DNA of 64,000 nucleotides from Reichenbachiella sp. (GTDB lineage Bacteria; Bacteroidota; Bacteroidia; Cytophagales; Cyclobacteriaceae): contig NZ_JAWPMM010000001.1 in NCBI RefSeq assembly GCF_033344935.1, positions 3,871,501-3,935,500 on the forward strand, read 5' to 3'. The notes under the pieces are model-generated. The model worked only from the letters and a program-made list of their open reading frames with translations. It was not told where the DNA came from and did no database searches. Below, piece after piece: positions 60,733 to 64,000 of the stretch (the stretch's first letter is position 1; each line of letters begins with the position of its first letter). Both the position numbers and the translations under genes were made by a program.

Positions 60733-61800
60733 ATGGACGGAAAGTTGATTTATGGAATTCAGCAGATTGGTGTAGGTGTAGATGATGCTGAAAAAGGTTT
60801 TGAATGGTATGCTAAAACCTTGGGTGCCGATCTATGTATTTTTGATGATGACAATGAAGCCACCTTTATGGCCAAATACATGGGCGGAGAACCCCGTGAA
60901 AAAAGAGCCATTCTCGCCATGAATGCTCAAGGTGGCAGTGGCTATGAAATATGGCAACACACAGGCCGAACACCACTCACCATAGAAGAACCGGTGCAGA
61001 TTGGTGATTTGGGAATCAACATAGCCAAGATAAAATCTCAGGATATTCAAAAGAGCTATGACCGATTAAAGGCTAAAGGAGTAACAGTATGTACTGAAAT
61101 AAATGAGGAGCCGGATGGATCCAAAGGATTTTATATCAAAGACCCGTGGGACAACATTCTTCATATCAAAGAATTTGATTCATGGCTCAAAAAATCAAAA
61201 TTTGATGTAGGTGGCATTTGCGGAGCTACTCTTGGCGTGTCCGACATAGATCAATCACTGAAACTCTACGCAGATATTCTCGGCTACAATCAAGTGATCT
61301 ACGACGAAACAGGGACATTTAATGACCTTAAAGGCTTGAACAACGGAGAAGGAAAGTTCAGAAGGGTATTGCTCACACACATCAAAGACCGAACAGGTGG
61401 ATTTTACCCTTTGCTGGGAGACGGACAGATTGAGCTCATTCAAGCCTTGGACCGCACGCCAAAGAAACTATTTGAAGGAAGATTCTGGGGAGATATCGGA
61501 TTTATTCATTTGTGTTTTGATATTAGAAACATGAATGCTCTGGTAGAAGAATGTAAAGAAAAGAACTACCCTTTTCAGGTGCTAAGTTCTGAGCATTTTG
61601 ATATGGGAGATGCCAACGGCCATTGGGGTTATATTGAAGATAATGATGGTACTCTTGTGGAATTTGTAGAAACTCATAAAGTTCCGCTGATTAAAAAACT
61701 CAACTGGAGTATTAAATTGAAAAACAGAAACCCACACAAACCTCTTCCTGGCTTTATATTGAAGGCCATGGCTATTACCAAAAGAAAAAAATTCGACTAA
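60733..61800 (+). CDS. Two-domain VOC (glyoxalase/dioxygenase-like) protein
   Basis: The 355-residue protein has two vicinal-oxygen-chelate modules: residues about 5-145 (GIQQIGVGVDDAEKGFEWYAKTLG ... DPWDNILHIKEFDSW) and about 155-320 (GATLGVSDIDQSLKLYADILGYN ... DNDGTLVEFVET), each with the His/Glu metal pattern. A basic C-terminal tail follows. Such proteins can be isomerases, lyases or dioxygenases, so no substrate is assigned. It is followed eight bases later by a phnA-like gene. Confidence 0.87.
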   Translation: MDGKLIYGIQQIGVGVDDAEKGFEWYAKTLGADLCIFDDDNEATFMAKYMGGEPREKRAILAMNAQGGSGYEIWQHTGRTPLTIEEPVQIGDLGINIAKIKSQDIQKSYDRLKAKGVTVCTEINEEPDGSKGFYIKDPWDNILHIKEFDSWLKKSKFDVGGICGATLGVSDIDQSLKLYADILGYNQVIYDETGTFNDLKGLNNGEGKFRRVLLTHIKDRTGGFYPLLGDGQIELIQALDRTPKKLFEGRFWGDIGFIHLCFDIRNMNALVEECKEKNYPFQVLSSEHFDMGDANGHWGYIEDNDGTLVEFVETHKVPLIKKLNWSIKLKNRNPHKPLPGFILKAMAITKRKKFD

Positions 61801-61808
61801 TTCAGACA

Positions 61809-62384
61809 ATGAGTATCGAAAAAGAGCTTCAGAAAAGAAGCGATTCCAAATGCGAGTTGTGTAGCGCAGCCAATAATTTAGCTCCTTATACTGTAGAACC
61901 TAAATCTGGCGATCACGCGGAAGAATGCGCTTATTTATGCGATGTGTGCCAGTCACAAATAAATAGAACAACAGAGGTTGACACCAATCACTGGCGATGT
62001 CTCAACGACAGCATGTGGAATACCAATCCAGCCGTTCAGGTTTTGGCCTGGCGAATGCTCTCAAGACTGAAAGGAGAAGGCTGGCCTCAAGATCTGCTGG
62101 ATATGCTATACTTGGACGAAAGTACAGCATCCTGGGCCAGAGCTACTGACGAAGGAGAAGACGAAGCGGATAAAATCATACATAAAGATAGCAATGGGGC
62201 TACTTTGGAGGCAGGTGACAGCGTAGTGCTTATCAAAGACTTGAACGTAAAAGGAGCTAATTTCACAGCCAAAAGAGGCACTGCCGTTCGTAATATCTCT
62301 TTAGTTTATGACAATGCTGAACAAATTGAAGGAAAAGTAAACGGTCAGCAAATCGTGATCCTAACCAAGTTTGTGAAAAAGTAA
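61809..62384 (+). CDS. PhnA family protein (zinc-ribbon)
   Basis: The 191-residue protein has an N-terminal zinc ribbon (CELCSAA at about 16-22 and CDVCQSQ at about 48-54) and a C-terminal PhnA domain (KDSNGATLEAGDSVVLIKDLNVKGANFTAKRGTAVRNI). Despite the name the family is not proven in phosphonate use and occurs widely as a stand-alone gene. It is co-transcribed with the VOC gene. No other phosphonate gene is in the window. Confidence 0.9.
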   Translation: MSIEKELQKRSDSKCELCSAANNLAPYTVEPKSGDHAEECAYLCDVCQSQINRTTEVDTNHWRCLNDSMWNTNPAVQVLAWRMLSRLKGEGWPQDLLDMLYLDESTASWARATDEGEDEADKIIHKDSNGATLEAGDSVVLIKDLNVKGANFTAKRGTAVRNISLVYDNAEQIEGKVNGQQIVILTKFVKK

Positions 62385-62398
62385 ACTCAATAAAGGGA

Positions 62399-62791
62399 TC
62401 AACCTTCAGCCAAACGATCCTTCACATATTCGATTTCAGTCTTTCCATGAGGAGTTGGCTTGCCGTCAGTTCCAATATTCACAAGGACAATCCTTTCTAC
62501 AGTAATAATTGTCTCCCGAGTCATCTTGTTTCTCACTTCACAATTAAGTTCAAGCGACGTCCGACCAAACTTGATAGGCTCAATCCCAATTTCAACTATA
62601 TCTCCTTGGCGTGCCGAACTTAAAAAGTTGATCTCTGACATAAACTTGGTCACCACTTTTTGATTTTCTAACTGTATCGCTCCATAAAGAGCCGCTTCCT
62701 CATCAATCCAGGCTAGAAGTTTACCACCGAATAAAGTTTGATTTGGGTTTAGGTCTTCGGGCTTTACCCACTTTCTTGTATGAAATTTCAT
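62399..62791 (-). CDS. Acyl-CoA thioesterase (YciA-type hotdog fold)
   Basis: The 130-residue hotdog protein has the catalytic-like segment NPNQTLFGGKLLAWIDEEAALYGAIQ, MSEINFLSSARQGDIVEIGI and KFGRTSLELNCEVRN. Such enzymes hydrolyse acyl-CoA esters in the cytoplasm, with chain preference unknown here. It is convergent with the phnA-like gene, separated by 14 bases. Length and fold are standard for the group. Confidence 0.88.
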   Translation of the reverse strand: MKFHTRKWVKPEDLNPNQTLFGGKLLAWIDEEAALYGAIQLENQKVVTKFMSEINFLSSARQGDIVEIGIEPIKFGRTSLELNCEVRNKMTRETIITVERIVLVNIGTDGKPTPHGKTEIEYVKDRLAEG

Positions 62792-62942
62792 TTTATACTT
62801 GTCTTTATCTATTTCAAAACACTATCACTCTTTGAGCAAGTTACTTTCAGAATTATTAGTTGATTGCAATTTAAATGATAGGATTTCATTATCTTAATTT
62901 TATTAATTCGCAGCCCTTGAAATTTAATTATCAACCGTCAAA

Positions 62943-63407
62943 ATGAGATTCTTATCTGCTTTCATAATTGTTTTTTCTAGTTACTTCACTCTATCCGCTC
63001 AATCAAAAGTTTTTGAATTCCAATACCAAGAAATGGAGCTGGATGAAGCTTATATAGAATCGCTTTCTCCTCATCGGTTCGGGCCGCCGTTCACTAACAT
63101 GATGCAGCTCTTAAATGAATACTACGTCTATGAAGAGACAAGTAAAGTTTCTGGCACAACAACCAAATTCATACAAAAATCTGCAATTTACTACTCCGTA
63201 AAAAAAACAAACAAATACGTACTCAAAGGGCTAAAAAAGAAGCTGATCACAGAAGAAAAAGCCAAAGCTGATCTCGAAAGAGTCTTAAAAGTTGCGCTGA
63301 ATATCAGACATCAAAACACAGAAGAGTTAGAAGATGTACTGTATAAAATTAAAGATGCTGAAGACATTATTGCGTTTTATTATAGCAACATCACCCTAAC
63401 AGAATAG
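62943..63407 (+). CDS. Exported hypothetical protein, 154 aa
   Basis: The protein has a signal peptide (RFLSAFIIVFSSYFTLSAQ) and a helical body with many charged residues (SAIYYSVKKTNKYVLKGLKKKLITEEKAKADLERVLKVAL). I do not recognise a family. A proline/glycine patch at SPHRFGPPFTNMMQLLNEYY is the only conspicuous feature. It is probably periplasmic. The gene stands alone between the divergent thioesterase gene and the convergent GDSL gene. Confidence 0.72.
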   Translation: MRFLSAFIIVFSSYFTLSAQSKVFEFQYQEMELDEAYIESLSPHRFGPPFTNMMQLLNEYYVYEETSKVSGTTTKFIQKSAIYYSVKKTNKYVLKGLKKKLITEEKAKADLERVLKVALNIRHQNTEELEDVLYKIKDAEDIIAFYYSNITLTE

Positions 63408-63443
63408 GTTTTCGGAAAAAACTATTGTGGAAGCACTGACAAT

Positions 63444-64000
63444 TTACTGATTCGTTGAATTTACAGATTCTAATTTCAAAATTCCATTTTTCTCAATAAA
63501 CTCAGCCGACTGTCTCGCCAGCGTTTGGTAAGTCAATTTTGAAGGATGTACACCATCACTAAAGTAAAGTCCAATATCTTCAGACAGGTTGTATTTTTTG
63601 GACCAAGTCTCAATGCTAATAATCTCAGAAGAATAGTACACGTTTTCAAATTCAGCAACTACCTGTTTTAATGATTCGCCTAATATTTCCACCAGATTCC
63701 CGATCGTCCACTTCATCAGCGGAGTAAAAGCAGGAAACTCTTTAATAGGAGGCATGTTTGTAAACACTATAGGTACGTTACCAAATTTGCCATTCAAATC
63801 CTGAATGAGAGACCGGGTTTGCGCCTTCCAACGAACAGGGTTATTGAGTTTGAAGGCATCATTACCGCCAATTCCAATAACCACCAAATCCCAATTATTT
63901 TCATCTAGCTCTGCCAGCAATTCTTTTGAAACTCTACTTACCGTGATTCCGCTTTTGGCTTGCACCCTCCACTTGACGTATAGATTAAGTCTATCAGACA
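63444..64000 (-). CDS. SGNH/GDSL-type hydrolase, 5' part cut by the window
   Basis: The frame is open through the window end, so at least 185 residues of the protein are visible and its start lies beyond 64000. It has block III GGND in VVIGIGGNDAFKLNNP, the Pro-rich IVFTNMPPIKEFP, and block V as D-x-x-H in YFSDGVHPSKLTYQTLA, which are the SGNH esterase signatures. The GDS nucleophile block must lie upstream, outside. The GTG at 63965 is internal and not a real start: SDRLNLYVKWR precedes it in frame. The substrate is unknown. Confidence 0.88.
   Translation of the reverse strand, partial: SDRLNLYVKWRVQAKSGITVSRVSKELLAELDENNWDLVVIGIGGNDAFKLNNPVRWKAQTRSLIQDLNGKFGNVPIVFTNMPPIKEFPAFTPLMKWTIGNLVEILGESLKQVVAEFENVYYSSEIISIETWSKKYNLSEDIGLYFSDGVHPSKLTYQTLARQSAEFIEKNGILKLESVNSTNQ

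Noticed and set aside
63399-63430. AATAGGTTTT/AAAACTATT inverted repeat after the exported 154-residue protein
   Set aside because: The stem is A/T-rich with a mismatch and has no following T run, so it is not supported as a terminator.

Overview
The window looks like ordinary chromosome from a Bacteroidota bacterium, most likely a marine Cytophagales (Reichenbachiella/Ekhidna-like; inferred from gene content only, no 16S in the window). The signs are: a SusC/SusD pair, another TonB-dependent receptor, OmpA/PD40 envelope proteins, two OMP_b-brl-type barrels, an A/T-rich 5' region with no Shine-Dalgarno before most starts, and several -7 elements of the Bacteroidota type TAnnTTTG. No tRNA, rRNA, CRISPR array or intact transposase was seen.

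Layout. 0-3.8 kb: ferritin, two tandem exported metallo-beta-lactamase-fold proteins, a zinc-ribbon protein, a short SSB. 3.8-9.2 kb: TPR histidine kinase, glycosyltransferase, phosphofructokinase, beta-barrel. 9.4-11.8 kb: a SiaA-like phosphatase next to its SiaC-type target. 12.5-17.2 kb: YitT membrane protein, beta-barrel, bioF-bioD-bioA with ATGA overlaps. 17.2-20.6 kb: YdeI-like protein, a cyclophilin lipoprotein whose last 21 codons lie beyond an in-frame stop, and an accessory XRE-ImmA/IrrE gene with a small unknown partner behind a perfect 18-bp palindrome. 20.8-29.9 kb: TonB receptor, pheT/coiled-coil/zapA/rny operon, small membrane proteins. 30-37 kb: IscA-like protein and an enzyme-less SusCD locus with two lipoproteins. 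37-42.4 kb: PorE-like protein, queE, folD, lepA. 42.5-46.3 kb: DUF4924 protein, then an arsenosugar cluster (peroxidase-like protein, ArsS, ArsM) whose spacers are full of palindromic repeats. 46.4-55.4 kb: gatC with a membrane-TPR protein and hutI, radC, rpsT, a serine hydrolase and an OmpA/PD40 protein. 55.4-64 kb: M61 peptidase, YceI, a barrel protein whose signal peptide is out of frame across a pentanucleotide repeat, a second YceI-like protein, SpoIIAA-like, VOC, PhnA, thioesterase and a GDSL hydrolase cut by the window end.

Most of the content is core housekeeping and envelope biology. The places that look least ordinary are the palindrome-controlled XRE-ImmA pair (18.7-20.6 kb), the two genes interrupted by small changes (cyclophilin at 17.8 kb, barrel protein at 58.2 kb), the SiaA/SiaC pair, an IscA-like protein lacking the usual C-terminal cysteine pair, and the repeat-filled arsenosugar region. 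All family calls come from reading the sequence and memory of the families; no search was run.
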